Shown: positions 6,750-14,801, counted from the stretch's first letter. The stretch is DNA of 37,397 nt from Eubacteriales bacterium (GCA_030531595.1 JAUNND010000016.1:1-37397), one strand, 5' to 3'. Translations and numbers: made by a program. The notes: generated by a model not told the origin, from the letters alone.

Positions 6750-7934
6750 ATGGAAAAAAACAGCATTTTCAAAAGTCTGCCTTTCCGTCTTCTGCTCGGT
6801 CTGGCAATAGGCATCGTTCTCGGCCGCGTTTTCGGTGAGGGAGCGATGAAGGTAGTCGTGTCCGTCAAAAACGTTCTCGGTCAGGTGATCATGTTCTGCG
6901 TTCCGCTGATCGTTATCGGCTTTATCGCACCCTCGATCACATCTCTGGGACAGAACGCGTCAAGGCTTCTGGGCGTTGCAATAATCATCGCCTACGCCTC
7001 CTCCGTTCTGGCGGCACTGATGTCTACCGCCGCAGGCTACGTACTTATCCCGCATCTGGCGATTGCCTCTGACGCCTCTGTCAAGGCTCTGCCGGATGAT
7101 ATTTTCGCGCTGGCGATCCCTCAGATCATGCCGGTCATGTCCGCTCTCGCGCTGAGCCTTCTGCTCGGTCTGGCGGCTGTCTGGACAAAGTCGAAAACCA
7201 CCATCACCCTGCTCAAGGAATTTCAGAATATCATCCTTGAGATCGTCAAGAGGGTAATTATCCCCATACTGCCCTTCTACATCTGCGGCACCTTCATCTG
7301 TCTCAGCTACGACGGCACGGTCACTCAGCAGTTCCCCGCGTTTTTGCAGATCATCGCCATCGTTCTGATCGGGCATTTCGTCTGGATGGCTCTGCTCTAT
7401 ACCGTTGCCGGTCTCTACTCCGGAAAGAAGCCCTCGGAGGTCTTTAAGCACTATGGTCCCGCCTATCTCACCGCCGTCGGCACGATGTCCTCCGCCGCTA
7501 CCCTCTCCGTGGCTCTTGACTGCGCACACAAGTCAAAGGTACTGCGCCGTGATATGGTCGATTTCGGCATCCCTCTCTTTGCCAATATCCATCTGTGCGG
7601 CTCCGTGCTCACGGAGGTTTTCTTCTGCATGGCGATCAACCTCATGCTCTACGGCAGTCTTCCCACGGTCGGAACGATGATACTTTTCTGCGTCCTGCTC
7701 GGTATCTTCGCGGTCGGTGCTCCCGGCGTTCCCGGCGGCACTGTCATGGCCTCTCTCGGTATCGTTATCTCCGTTCTCGGCTTTGACTCCACCGGCACCG
7801 CGCTTATCCTCGCCATCTTTGCCCTTCAGGACAGCTTCGGCACCGCCTGCAACGTAACCTCCGACGGTGCGCTCACTCTCATACTCACCGGCTATGCCGA
7901 AAAGCACGGCATCAAGCCTGCAGAGGAAGAGTGA
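6750..7934 (+). CDS. Dicarboxylate/amino acid:cation symporter (DAACS family)
   Basis: A 394-residue membrane protein of the glutamate/aspartate/dicarboxylate:Na+ or H+ symporter family. It has the expected alternation of long helices, the re-entrant-loop signature MSSAATLSVAL (about 249-259), the PGVPGG loop (about 329-334) and the transport-site segment DSFGTACNVTSDGA (about 369-382). In characterised members the region corresponding to NVTSD binds substrate and sodium. The DxFGTACN sequence departs from the usual DxxRTxxN: the arginine that holds the side-chain carboxylate is not evident, so the substrate may be a neutral amino acid or monocarboxylate. AAGGGG precedes the ATG. Confidence 0.85.
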   Translation: MEKNSIFKSLPFRLLLGLAIGIVLGRVFGEGAMKVVVSVKNVLGQVIMFCVPLIVIGFIAPSITSLGQNASRLLGVAIIIAYASSVLAALMSTAAGYVLIPHLAIASDASVKALPDDIFALAIPQIMPVMSALALSLLLGLAAVWTKSKTTITLLKEFQNIILEIVKRVIIPILPFYICGTFICLSYDGTVTQQFPAFLQIIAIVLIGHFVWMALLYTVAGLYSGKKPSEVFKHYGPAYLTAVGTMSSAATLSVALDCAHKSKVLRRDMVDFGIPLFANIHLCGSVLTEVFFCMAINLMLYGSLPTVGTMILFCVLLGIFAVGAPGVPGGTVMASLGIVISVLGFDSTGTALILAIFALQDSFGTACNVTSDGALTLILTGYAEKHGIKPAEEE

Positions 7935-7953
7935 TCTCCTGATTATATTGTGC

Positions 7954-8080
7954 AAAAACACCGCCTTTTTCAAGCAATGTCATTAAGTTAAGGCTTTCTG
8001 AGTGTAGGGAACGGTCAAGACCGTTCCCTACCGTGCGTTTGCTAACTTACTGCCATTGCTTTTTCAAGGCGGTGTTTTTT
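7954..8080. terminator. Bidirectional terminator interrupted by a MITE-like insertion
   Basis: The outer arms AAAAACACCGCCTT (from 7954) and AAGGCGGTGTTTTTT (from 8066) form a perfect terminator stem between two convergent genes. Removing 7975-8058 and one copy of the 10-bp duplication CTTTTTCAAG restores ACACCGCCTT, loop TTTC, AAGGCGGTGT and a T run. The insertion therefore sits in the loop, and the hairpin can still form around it. Confidence 0.8.
7975..8058. mobile_element. MITE-like element with CAATG...GTAAGTTA ends, short copy
   Basis: An 84-bp non-coding element. Its ends are CAATGTCATTAAGTTA and TAACTTACTGCCATTG, imperfect 16-bp inverted repeats. It is flanked by perfect 10-bp direct repeats CTTTTTCAAG at 7965-7974 and 8059-8068. 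The cargo is a 28-bp palindrome at 8004-8031 (GTAGGGAACGGTC and inverse). Related elements lie at 21636 and 29934. Confidence 0.8.
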
Positions 8081-8567
8081 ATTCTTTTGCGGCTTTTCTC
8101 ACGGTAACGATACCGATTATATTGGAGACTATGCCGAAAGCGTCCGTTGCGGCGGACACGTAATTCATAACGGCGAAATCGTAGAATATCCACGCGCTCT
8201 GCGAAATGATATATACGGTTTTCAGCTTTACGACATTCTCAACATCCAGAAAGCACGTAATAAGAGTCGTGCCGATGATCGGAAGAACGCCTAATAAGCC
8301 GTGATTGTTTGCCATCAGTCCGGGGCCTATCAGTATCGCGGTCAGAATAAGCTTCAAGGTCCATGTGTATTTCACCTTGAGGCTCAACACATTACGCACT
8401 ATCGAGACAGCGTTGAGCACCGCGCCCGTATACGCGCCAAGCACGATATTGGAAAGACCGAGAAATGTGAGCTGTCCTAATTGAAGGGTCAGCATCTTTT
8501 TTCTCGTTTTCGCAAGCCCCATTGCAACCAGCAGAACAGCGGCGGCAAAAGAGAGAATATTCCCCAA
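8079..8567 (-). CDS. YgjV-family inner membrane protein
   Basis: A 162-residue protein made almost entirely of hydrophobic segments, about five transmembrane helices. It resembles the uncharacterised bacterial YgjV family: MGNILSFAAAVLLVAMG at the N-terminus and an AWIFYDFAVMNYVSAATDAFGIVSNIIGIV block near the C-terminus. Its start lies 21 nt after the stop of the sugar-permease gene, so it is probably the last gene of that transcript. Nothing in the sequence reveals its function. Confidence 0.65.
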   Translation of the reverse strand: MGNILSFAAAVLLVAMGLAKTRKKMLTLQLGQLTFLGLSNIVLGAYTGAVLNAVSIVRNVLSLKVKYTWTLKLILTAILIGPGLMANNHGLLGVLPIIGTTLITCFLDVENVVKLKTVYIISQSAWIFYDFAVMNYVSAATDAFGIVSNIIGIVTVRKAAKE

Positions 8568-8588
8568 AAGTACCTTATTAATACTTCA

Positions 8589-9437
8589 TCATCCCTTTAC
8601 CGCACCGGCTGTCATGCCTTCCACAAAGTACTTCTGTACCGCCGCGAAGAGGAGCACAACGGGAATCGTAGTTATCGTACCGAGCGCCATTATGATACCC
8701 CAGTCTATGTGCGTGGAGCTTATGTAGTTTGATATACCGACCGTGAGCGTCTTCATGGCTTCCTTGTTGATAAGTACGCTTGAAAGCAGGAACTCGTTCC
8801 ACGACATGATAAACGCCATAATGCCTGTTGAAAGTACGCCGGAGACACACAGCGGGAAGTCTATCTGTATAAACACCTGCCACTCGTTCGCGCCGTCTAT
8901 CATCGCCGCCTCGTCTATCTCCTTCGGCAGCTTGCGGAAGAAGGATATGAGAAGCCAGACGGAAAACGGCAGAGTTATCGTCAGATGTCCGATGATAACG
9001 CCCACATGACTGCCGGTGAGGTGCAGAGCCGCCATTATCTTATAAAGCGGGATCATCAGCATTATCGGCGGAATGCAGTACGCCGCTAAAATGCTCATTC
9101 TCAGAAGTCTGCTGCCCTTATAGCTGAAACGTGTTACGGAATATGCCGTCAGAGTGCCGATGACCATGTCGATGACCATGACTATTCCGGCGATCTTCAG
9201 AGAGTTGAGGAAATAGTGGATAACATTCTCGTTGGCAAATGCCTGTTTATACCACTCGGTCGAGAAAAATCTGGGGAACACCTTCGGAGGGACATTGAAC
9301 AGCTCCGTGCCGGGCTTGAAGGAGCTTACCATCATCCACAGCAGAGGGAAGCCGACCATAATAAGAACACAGACCACAAGAACGAAGGTCACGATAGCAG
9401 ATCTCATTTTCTGCTGTTTAATGCTGCTTTCTTTCAC
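8589..9437 (-). CDS. Carbohydrate-type ABC transporter permease (MalG-like)
   Basis: A 282-residue inner-membrane permease with about six transmembrane helices and the binding-protein-dependent transport signature EAAMIDGANEWQVFIQIDFPL (about 185-205), which contacts the ATPase. It is the MalG-type partner of the following upstream gene, with 17 nt between them. The start is a GTG behind AGGGGGA. CUT1-type importers use a shared MsmX/MalK ATPase often encoded elsewhere, which fits the absence of an ATPase gene in this cluster. Confidence 0.9.
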   Translation of the reverse strand: MKESSIKQQKMRSAIVTFVLVVCVLIMVGFPLLWMMVSSFKPGTELFNVPPKVFPRFFSTEWYKQAFANENVIHYFLNSLKIAGIVMVIDMVIGTLTAYSVTRFSYKGSRLLRMSILAAYCIPPIMLMIPLYKIMAALHLTGSHVGVIIGHLTITLPFSVWLLISFFRKLPKEIDEAAMIDGANEWQVFIQIDFPLCVSGVLSTGIMAFIMSWNEFLLSSVLINKEAMKTLTVGISNYISSTHIDWGIIMALGTITTIPVVLLFAAVQKYFVEGMTAGAVKG

Positions 9438-9454
9438 TGTCTTTTCCCCCTTTC

Positions 9455-10369
9455 TTATTCGTCAGCCGCACCGGTTCTCAGATAGAACACGATGCACACA
9501 AACATCAGCACGCCCAGAACCATCGATATCGCGGACGCCGCGCCGAGCTGGAACGAGCCGAAGGATGTGCTGTATATGAGTATCGGCAGATGCGTTGTCG
9601 AGCCGACAGGTCCGCCGCCGGTTATCATGTAGATAAGGTCGTAATAGGTCGCCGTCCAGATGGTACGCAAAACTATGAGGACTGCGGTCGTGCCGCGAAG
9701 CTGAGGCAATGTGATGTAGAGAAAGGACTGCCACTTTGTGGAGCCGTCGACCGTTGCGGCCTCATACAGCTCCCTGTCTATCGATTTCAGCGCCGCCCAG
9801 TATATGAGCATCGGGAACGGGTATGAACGCCATATATTTATGATGACGACCACCCACATCGCGGGTCCTTTCATGGCAAGGAGCGATTGACGCGGCTCTA
9901 TCCAGCCCGCCTGCTGCATCCAGTAGCTGAGAATGCCGTAGTCGGAGTTGAGCACCCATTTTGCGATAAGCGCCATCGTGACGGCGGGGACGACATATGG
10001 GATAAGCAGGAAGCTTCTCAAAGCCGTTGCACCCTTCATCGGGCGGCTTATGAGAAGTGCCAGTGCAAGACCTAAAACTATCTGACCGAGGACCGACCAG
10101 AAGGTCCATTTGCAGGTGTTCCAGAAATACTTCTTGAACAGCTTGTTGGAGAACATTGTGATATAGTTCTTTATACCGACAAAATGGACAGCCTTCTTTG
10201 TGGAAAGCTGTGCGTCCGTAAAGCTCAGAACCACGTTATAAACTACCGGGTAAAGCACAAAAACGAGTAAAAAGATGATTGCCGGAAGTGCAAAAGCCAA
10301 GCCGATCATATTGTGTCTTTTTGCGTACCCGCCTGAAAGTCTTCTTTTCTGAATAGTTGTTTCTCCCAT
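9455..10369 (-). CDS. Carbohydrate-type ABC transporter permease (MalF-like)
   Basis: A roughly 304-residue permease with six predicted helices and the ATPase-contact loop YEAATVDGSTKWQSFLYITLPQLR. It pairs with the MalG-like protein and the solute-binding protein to form a CUT1 importer. I prefer the ATG at 10369 (MGETTIQKRR), which has a weak GGAATGG upstream; a start at 10390 is in frame and possible. The 10369 start codon lies inside one arm of a perfect 18-bp inverted repeat, which could hide it in the mRNA. Confidence 0.85.
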   Translation of the reverse strand: MGETTIQKRRLSGGYAKRHNMIGLAFALPAIIFLLVFVLYPVVYNVVLSFTDAQLSTKKAVHFVGIKNYITMFSNKLFKKYFWNTCKWTFWSVLGQIVLGLALALLISRPMKGATALRSFLLIPYVVPAVTMALIAKWVLNSDYGILSYWMQQAGWIEPRQSLLAMKGPAMWVVVIINIWRSYPFPMLIYWAALKSIDRELYEAATVDGSTKWQSFLYITLPQLRGTTAVLIVLRTIWTATYYDLIYMITGGGPVGSTTHLPILIYSTSFGSFQLGAASAISMVLGVLMFVCIVFYLRTGAADE

Positions 10370-10440
10370 TTTTATGACCATTCCATTCATTATAACTTAA
10401 GGCACAAAATGACCATGAAAAAGGAATGGTCATAAAAATG
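10367..10440. promoter_or_regulatory. 18-bp inverted repeat over the MalF-like start
   Basis: CATTTTTATGACCATTCC (10367-10384) is the exact inverse of GGAATGGTCATAAAAATG (10423-10440), with 38 nt between. On the minus-strand mRNA this makes a perfect 18-bp stem covering the weak ribosome binding site and the preferred ATG. It may lower permease translation relative to the binding protein, or may simply be a repeat. Beyond it, 10441-10575 holds a hairpin (AAGGTTGAAA/TTTCAACCTT) near 10496-10520 and no gene. Confidence 0.5.
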
Positions 10441-10575
10441 TGCCATGCTTTTCGGTTGCCGCACAAGCGGCGAGAAAAGCGGCTTTATATAATCAAGGTT
10501 GAAAAAAAGTTTCAACCTTCTAATCTCCCGGTTTATATACGAGTATTCCGTCAAATCCGATGCTTTAATCTTTCC

Positions 10576-10652
10576 GTAGGGCGGGGGCTCTGCTCCCGCC
10601 GTGACATTGCAGACAAATCGATCTTTCGGCGGGAGCAGAGCCCCCGCCCTAC
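10576..10652. repeat. GTAGGGCGGGGG palindromic repeat, copy A
   Basis: A 77-bp unit starting GTAGGGCGGGGGCTCTGCTC and ending with its inverse, ...GCCCCCGCCCTAC, around a unique centre. It belongs to a dispersed family (copies at 13656, 21664, 23259, 26734 and 29964). It lies between the SBP gene and the permease genes. Confidence 0.85.
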
Positions 10653-10669
10653 AATCAGTTTTAAAACAA

Positions 10670-10696
10670 GCGGGAGGAGAGAGTTCTCCTCCCGCT
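10670..10696 (-). terminator. Attenuating terminator between SBP and permeases
   Basis: On the minus strand AGCGGGAGGAGA pairs with TCTCCTCCCGCT, followed by TGTTTT. It lies just after the SBP stop and before the permeases. A partial terminator here would explain more binding protein than permease, as in many importer operons. Confidence 0.65.
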
Positions 10697-10731
10697 GAGT
10701 GAGTTACTTAATGCTGTTGAACCGTCAAGGA

Positions 10732-12042
10732 TCACATGGTTGCGGCGAATGCAGCCAGATCGTCATTGATCAGCTCGTATGCCTCTTCGGAGGTGTAGGT
10801 GCCGTCGCAGGCGCCCTGCAGAGCCTCACCGAAGATGGTGGTGCCTTCGATGTGTGCGGACATCGGGGACAGACCGTTCTCCATGCCGTACCAGTACCAT
10901 GTGGTGTTCTCGAAAGCATTCATGATGGTGTCAACCTCGGTCTGGAATGCGGCGACCTTCTCGCTTGCCTTGTAGATCTCAAATGCAGGCAGATAGGAGG
11001 GGAATGCAAACATAGGACGGGAGAGAGCACGCTCTGCGGCACGCTCGGGAGTGTAGAGCTTGGTCAGGAACTCGGAAACAAGAGCGGTACGCTCGTCGGT
11101 GTCCTGCTTGGTGCCGACGAAGCAGTAGCCGGAACCGAAGGATGCGACCTTGTTGCCGTCAACACCGGGGAAGTCGAAGCAGCCGAGCTTGTCGACCATC
11201 TCGGGAGCATTGCCCTGTGCATTGCCGATGACAGCGCCCATATCGAGGGTCATGCCGACAGTGCCGGAGACAGCAAGTGCGTTGCGGTAGTCGCCCCAGC
11301 TCCATGTGAGGGAGCCGGCGGGAGATGCGGACTTGTACAGGTCAACGAGGTAGTCAATAACTTCGATCATCTGATCCTTTTCCTGATCGAATACGTACTC
11401 GCCGGTTGCGGGATCAAGGAAGTATACGCCCTTGGAGCACATCAGCTCATAGAGGGTCTGTGCTGCAACCTGAACGCCGTCAAGAGGTACGGGGAAGCCC
11501 TTCATTGCGTCGCCGTCGTTCAGAGCTTCTGCTGCTGCCTTGAACTCAGCCCAGGTGGTGGGGATCTCAAGACCCTTCTGCTCGAACAGGTCCTTGCGGT
11601 ACCATACGGAGGTGTGCATTGCCCAGTCGGGGAGGCCGTAGATGTGGCCGTCAGCGCCGGTCAGAACGGTCTTGTATGCATCGGAGAAGTCATCGGCGCC
11701 GATGCCGTTGATGATCTCATCCAGAGGCATGAGGACTTCGTCTGCGTAGAGCTGTGCGGTGCCGCCGAAGTTGACGTGCATGACGTCGGGAACTTCGTCG
11801 GTGGCAGCAGCGGTAGCCAGCTTACCGATCATTTCGCTGAAGGAGAGCTTTTCAACTTCAACTTCAACGCCCATCTCAGCGCCCAGTTCGGTGAACTGCT
11901 TGTTGAGGACCTCAAACTGTGCATCTGCTGTGAGGCAGGTCCAGATGACCAGCTTCTCGGGCTCTTCTGCCTGACCGAAAACGGTGAGGGAGAACATTGT
12001 GAGAACTGCGAGGAGGAGTGCTATCAGTTTCTTTGCTTTCAT
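10732..12042 (-). CDS. Extracellular solute-binding protein (family 1, CUT1 importer)
   Basis: A 436-residue binding protein for the ABC permeases downstream. The N-terminus is a signal peptide (KAKK, then ALLLAVLTMFSLTVFGQA). There is no lipobox cysteine; the likely cleavage is by signal peptidase I after FGQA, unusual for a Gram-positive binding protein. The mature part has the two-lobe family 1 pattern: LVIWTCLTADAQFEVLNKQFTE, PDVMHVNFGGTAQLY, and the Trp/Tyr-rich TTWYWYGMENG region near the C-terminus. Aromatic residues suggest a sugar or sugar-acid ligand, not identifiable from sequence alone. Confidence 0.85.
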   Translation of the reverse strand: MKAKKLIALLLAVLTMFSLTVFGQAEEPEKLVIWTCLTADAQFEVLNKQFTELGAEMGVEVEVEKLSFSEMIGKLATAAATDEVPDVMHVNFGGTAQLYADEVLMPLDEIINGIGADDFSDAYKTVLTGADGHIYGLPDWAMHTSVWYRKDLFEQKGLEIPTTWAEFKAAAEALNDGDAMKGFPVPLDGVQVAAQTLYELMCSKGVYFLDPATGEYVFDQEKDQMIEVIDYLVDLYKSASPAGSLTWSWGDYRNALAVSGTVGMTLDMGAVIGNAQGNAPEMVDKLGCFDFPGVDGNKVASFGSGYCFVGTKQDTDERTALVSEFLTKLYTPERAAERALSRPMFAFPSYLPAFEIYKASEKVAAFQTEVDTIMNAFENTTWYWYGMENGLSPMSAHIEGTTIFGEALQGACDGTYTSEEAYELINDDLAAFAATM

Positions 12043-12121
12043 GTTTTTGCGTCCTTTCCTTGTTGTGTATATTTGTACGGAGAAAACTCCGCCAAATCCG
12101 TAAAATAACAGAATACAATCC

Positions 12122-12226
12122 GTTTTCGGAGCCGCTTTGCCGCTCCGAAAACTCTCTAAGGCGAGCCATGCGAGCCCTCGCGCCGACCAAAGCGGGCGTA
12201 AGCCCGATGCGATAAGCGCGAGTGAT
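12122..12226 (-). repeat. Structured repeat copy 1 (GCGCTTATCGCATCGGGC family)
   Basis: On the minus strand this begins ACTCGCGCTTATCGCATCGG and ends in a 31-nt hairpin (12122-12152) with arms GTTTTCGGAGC and GCTCCGAAAAC. A second copy in the opposite orientation lies at 15965-16071. It fills most of the spacer between the FAD oxidoreductase and the SBP gene. Confidence 0.75.
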
Positions 12227-12227
12227 T

Positions 12228-12260
12228 AATAAAATGTAAAACGAAGTTTTACATTTTATT
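12228..12260 (-). terminator. Hairpin at the end of the FAD oxidoreductase gene
   Basis: AATAAAATGTAAAAC and GTTTTACATTTTATT form a perfect 15-bp stem with a 3-nt loop, overlapping the stop codon of the oxidoreductase. It lacks a downstream T run, so it may stabilise the mRNA end instead of terminating. Confidence 0.5.
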
Positions 12261-13602
12261 AGAGTATACCGCCCTGCTCAATTAGCTTCGCCTGCAGCGC
12301 CTTGATATCGACGTTGCGTGCGGTAACGCCTGCCTTGACTGCCATGGCGGCGGCGGTGCCGACGGCCTCGCCCATGACCATGCACTGAGGCATACAGCGG
12401 ATGCAGTTTGCGACCTCAATTTCATAAGAAGCGCAGCGGCCTGCGACCAGCAGGTTTTCCTTGCCCTTGACGACCATGCAGCTATAAGGGATAGTCATGG
12501 AGGTACCCGGTTCGAGGTCATAAACTACCATTGTCTCACCCTCGGGAGTGTGGAAGCCGGCGGGCATTGCGCCGCGGCCGATGCTGTCGGGGAAGTCCTT
12601 CGCGTCGAGGAAGTCCTGGAACTTGACCTCGTAATCGCAGATGACGCGGCGGGACTCACGAATGCCGAGCATAGCCGCGATCGCGGTCAGGTAGGAGTTT
12701 TCAAAGCCGGGGATGTAATTCTTCATCGCCCATGCCACATCGTACAGGCACTTCTGAGAGAAGTTCTCCTGCTCGGTACGGGTCTCCATGCCGACGGTGC
12801 TGTTGGCCTCCAGAGCACCCGAGCAGTTGATGGTCATTTCACCTGGGTTGGGAGTGGAGGTGAAAATGCCGAGCCAGTGGCGGAGATATTCCTTGTCTGC
12901 GGGCAGGTCGACATCCTTCAGCTCGTCCTTGAGGCCGAAGTGCATCATACCCGGGAAGCTTCTGTAATCGTGCCATGCGGGGGGCATCATGGTGTCCATC
13001 ACGGGAGGATTATCCTCGTAATACTTTGCGACCTTCTCCATGTCCACGCCTGCCATCTTGCCGATAAGGGACATGGGCTGAATATCCTCGTCCTTGCGGA
13101 TATCGTATGTAGCGCCCGCCTTGGCGCACACGCCCGCATCACCCGTGCAGTCGATGACGACCTTTGCGTGGACCTCGATGATATTCATTTCGGATACGAC
13201 GACCAGACCGGTGACGGTATCGCCATCCTGCAGTACGTCAATGATCTGGGTGTTCAGCCATGTGGTGAGGTTGGGCTCCTTTGCCGCCAGATCGTCCAGA
13301 ACGACCTTTGCGACCTCGGTATCGTAGAGGTAGCACACGTCCATTTCGGGGTCCTTGTCAACGATGGCGCCCATGTCGTTGAGAATGTTTCTCAGCTCCC
13401 ATGTCATACCGCCGACACAGCGCTTGAGCTTATCGGAAAAGCCGACCCATGCGCCCTGCATACCGGAGGTGAACTGACCGCCGAGGCAGCGGTTCTTTTC
13501 AACAACGAGAGTCTTTGCGCCGTTTCTTGCGGATGCAAGAGCCGCGATGCAGCCTGCGGTGCCGCCGCCGGCAACTATAACATCAAATTCTTTAGTAATC
13601 AT
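12259..13602 (-). CDS. FAD-dependent oxidoreductase (FAD_oxidored type)
   Basis: A 447-residue flavoprotein. The dinucleotide-binding motif GGGTAG is at 12-17 after EFDVIVA, followed by VVEKNRCLGGQFTSGMQGAW, where FAD binds. VVIDCTGDAGVCAKAGATY (about 148-166) and the C-terminal LLVAGRCASYEIEVANCIRCMPQCMVMGEAVGTAAAMAVKAG are family hallmarks. The family includes uncharacterised dehydrogenases found in sugar-acid and glycan catabolic loci. It is flanked by a lyase and an ABC importer on the same strand, so it probably oxidises the imported compound or its product. The substrate is unknown. Confidence 0.8.
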   Translation of the reverse strand: MITKEFDVIVAGGGTAGCIAALASARNGAKTLVVEKNRCLGGQFTSGMQGAWVGFSDKLKRCVGGMTWELRNILNDMGAIVDKDPEMDVCYLYDTEVAKVVLDDLAAKEPNLTTWLNTQIIDVLQDGDTVTGLVVVSEMNIIEVHAKVVIDCTGDAGVCAKAGATYDIRKDEDIQPMSLIGKMAGVDMEKVAKYYEDNPPVMDTMMPPAWHDYRSFPGMMHFGLKDELKDVDLPADKEYLRHWLGIFTSTPNPGEMTINCSGALEANSTVGMETRTEQENFSQKCLYDVAWAMKNYIPGFENSYLTAIAAMLGIRESRRVICDYEVKFQDFLDAKDFPDSIGRGAMPAGFHTPEGETMVVYDLEPGTSMTIPYSCMVVKGKENLLVAGRCASYEIEVANCIRCMPQCMVMGEAVGTAAAMAVKAGVTARNVDIKALQAKLIEQGGIL

Positions 13603-13655
13603 TTAATTCCTCCGTGCGGTAAAACCGCACAAACAATTTCGATGAATTATGAACC

Positions 13656-13730
13656 GTAGGGCGGGGGCTTGCTCCCGCCGAAAAATCAAAGCTTTTTCCG
13701 TTCTGCGGCGGGAGCAGGCCCCCGCCCTAC
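13656..13730. repeat. GTAGGGCGGGGG palindromic repeat, copy B
   Basis: A 75-bp copy of the dispersed family, with arms GTAGGGCGGGGGCTTGCTCC and GGGAGCAGGCCCCCGCCCTAC-like inverse. It lies in the 280-bp gap between the oxidoreductase and the lyase gene. Confidence 0.85.
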
Positions 13731-13747
13731 AGTTTCGCCCCATCTCA

Positions 13748-13880
13748 CACCCTGCATAAAGCAGGGTGCGGGAAAGGACAAAAAACATACTCTAAATATC
13801 TGAACAGGCTCCCTCTTTGAGGTGTGCGCAGCCATCCCGTAAGGGTGAGCTGTCACGCCGTGCGTGACTGAAGGAGACGC
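13748..13880. repeat. Hairpin plus CTCCCTC-type repeat between lyase and oxidoreductase
   Basis: CACCCTGC, loop ATAAA, GCAGGGTG makes a hairpin at 13748-13768. From about 13808 a second repeat contains GGCTCCCTC, GGTGAGCTGTCACGCCG and CTTCAGTCACGC on the minus strand. No gene or clear promoter is seen, so the oxidoreductase is probably read through from the lyase promoter. Confidence 0.45.
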
Positions 13881-13883
13881 TTA

Positions 13884-14801
13884 TTATGCGATGTAACCGA
13901 AGTGCTTGAGCACCTTCTTGAGTCTCTCCATATCCTCTTCGGGCAGCTCGGAAATAACGGGCTTGCGGCAGTAACCGGCGTCAACACCGCGCAGCTTCAG
14001 ACCTTCCTTGATGATCTGCAGCCACAGCACGTCGCCGTTGGAGTCTGCTTCGGTGAACAGAGGCAGGTAGGGCCATACCAGCTCCTGCTGAGCCTTCATT
14101 GCCTCGGCGGTCTTCTTTGCCTTGGCGAGATTGTAAACGGTGGAGTTCTCTTTCGGGAACAGGTTGCCGGTGCCGACGACCCAGCCGTCAGTCCAGCAGG
14201 ACAGAGTCTCAACTGCGCACACGTCATAGCCGTAGAACAGGTTGAAGTTCTCGTCGGTCAGACGGCGGAGGTTCTGCTGTCTGAATACGTCTGCCTGACG
14301 CTCCTTGATAGCGTCGATGCAGCCCTCGTTGTAAAGCTTTGCGATGAAGCGGTCGTCAAGAAGAACGGTGGAGTAGTAGGGGTTGTGGTACATCATGACG
14401 GGGATGTCGATTGCGTTGTGGATCTCCTTGTAGTGCCAGTACAGCTCTTCCTTGTTCGGGCCCATGTACCAGGGAGTGACAGCCATGATGCCGTCGGCGC
14501 CGTCTGCTTCGGCTGCCTTGGACATCTCGACAACGTCCTTGGTGCGGTATGCGCCGGTGGAGGCGACGACCTTGATGCCGTACTCGTGACCGGCCTCAAT
14601 GTATGCCTTGTTGACTGCGATCTGCTCGTCCTTCTCCAGAGCGATCATCTCACCGGTGGAGCCGGAGGGAATGATGCCGGTAACGCCGTTGTCAGCGAGG
14701 AACTTTGCAACTTCCTTGATGCCCTGGAAGTTGATGGACTCGTCCTTGTTGAACGGAGTAATAACGGGAATATAGATACCTTCGAGTTTTGTTCTTGCCA
14801 T
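13884..14801 (-). CDS. DapA/NanA-superfamily lyase or aldolase, substrate unknown
   Basis: A 305-residue Schiff-base TIM-barrel protein of the dihydrodipicolinate synthase/N-acetylneuraminate lyase superfamily. GSTGE is at 47-51, the tyrosine of the YHNP motif is Tyr138, and the Schiff-base lysine is Lys166 (DAIKER). Lysine-pathway DapA carries an arginine shortly after YNVP to bind the substrate carboxylate; here that stretch is YHNPYYST, so lysine biosynthesis is unlikely and a 2-oxoacid aldolase or dehydratase is favoured. The start at 14801 has a perfect AAGGAG. It is first in the locus, behind a strong promoter. Confidence 0.8.
   Translation of the reverse strand: MARTKLEGIYIPVITPFNKDESINFQGIKEVAKFLADNGVTGIIPSGSTGEMIALEKDEQIAVNKAYIEAGHEYGIKVVASTGAYRTKDVVEMSKAAEADGADGIMAVTPWYMGPNKEELYWHYKEIHNAIDIPVMMYHNPYYSTVLLDDRFIAKLYNEGCIDAIKERQADVFRQQNLRRLTDENFNLFYGYDVCAVETLSCWTDGWVVGTGNLFPKENSTVYNLAKAKKTAEAMKAQQELVWPYLPLFTEADSNGDVLWLQIIKEGLKLRGVDAGYCRKPVISELPEEDMERLKKVLKHFGYIA

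Noticed and set aside
10699-12108. Long plus-strand open frame opposite the solute-binding protein
   Set aside because: It is a shadow of a clearly coding minus-strand gene; its leucine/cysteine-rich translation resembles no protein.
12550-13659. 369-codon plus-strand frame opposite the FAD oxidoreductase
   Set aside because: Antisense shadow caused by codon bias; no RBS and no recognisable domain.
13884-14801. Naming the lyase dapA to pair with the DapF domain in a lysine pathway
   Set aside because: The substrate-carboxylate arginine after the YxxP motif is missing, and the gene sits in an IclR/ABC catabolic locus.
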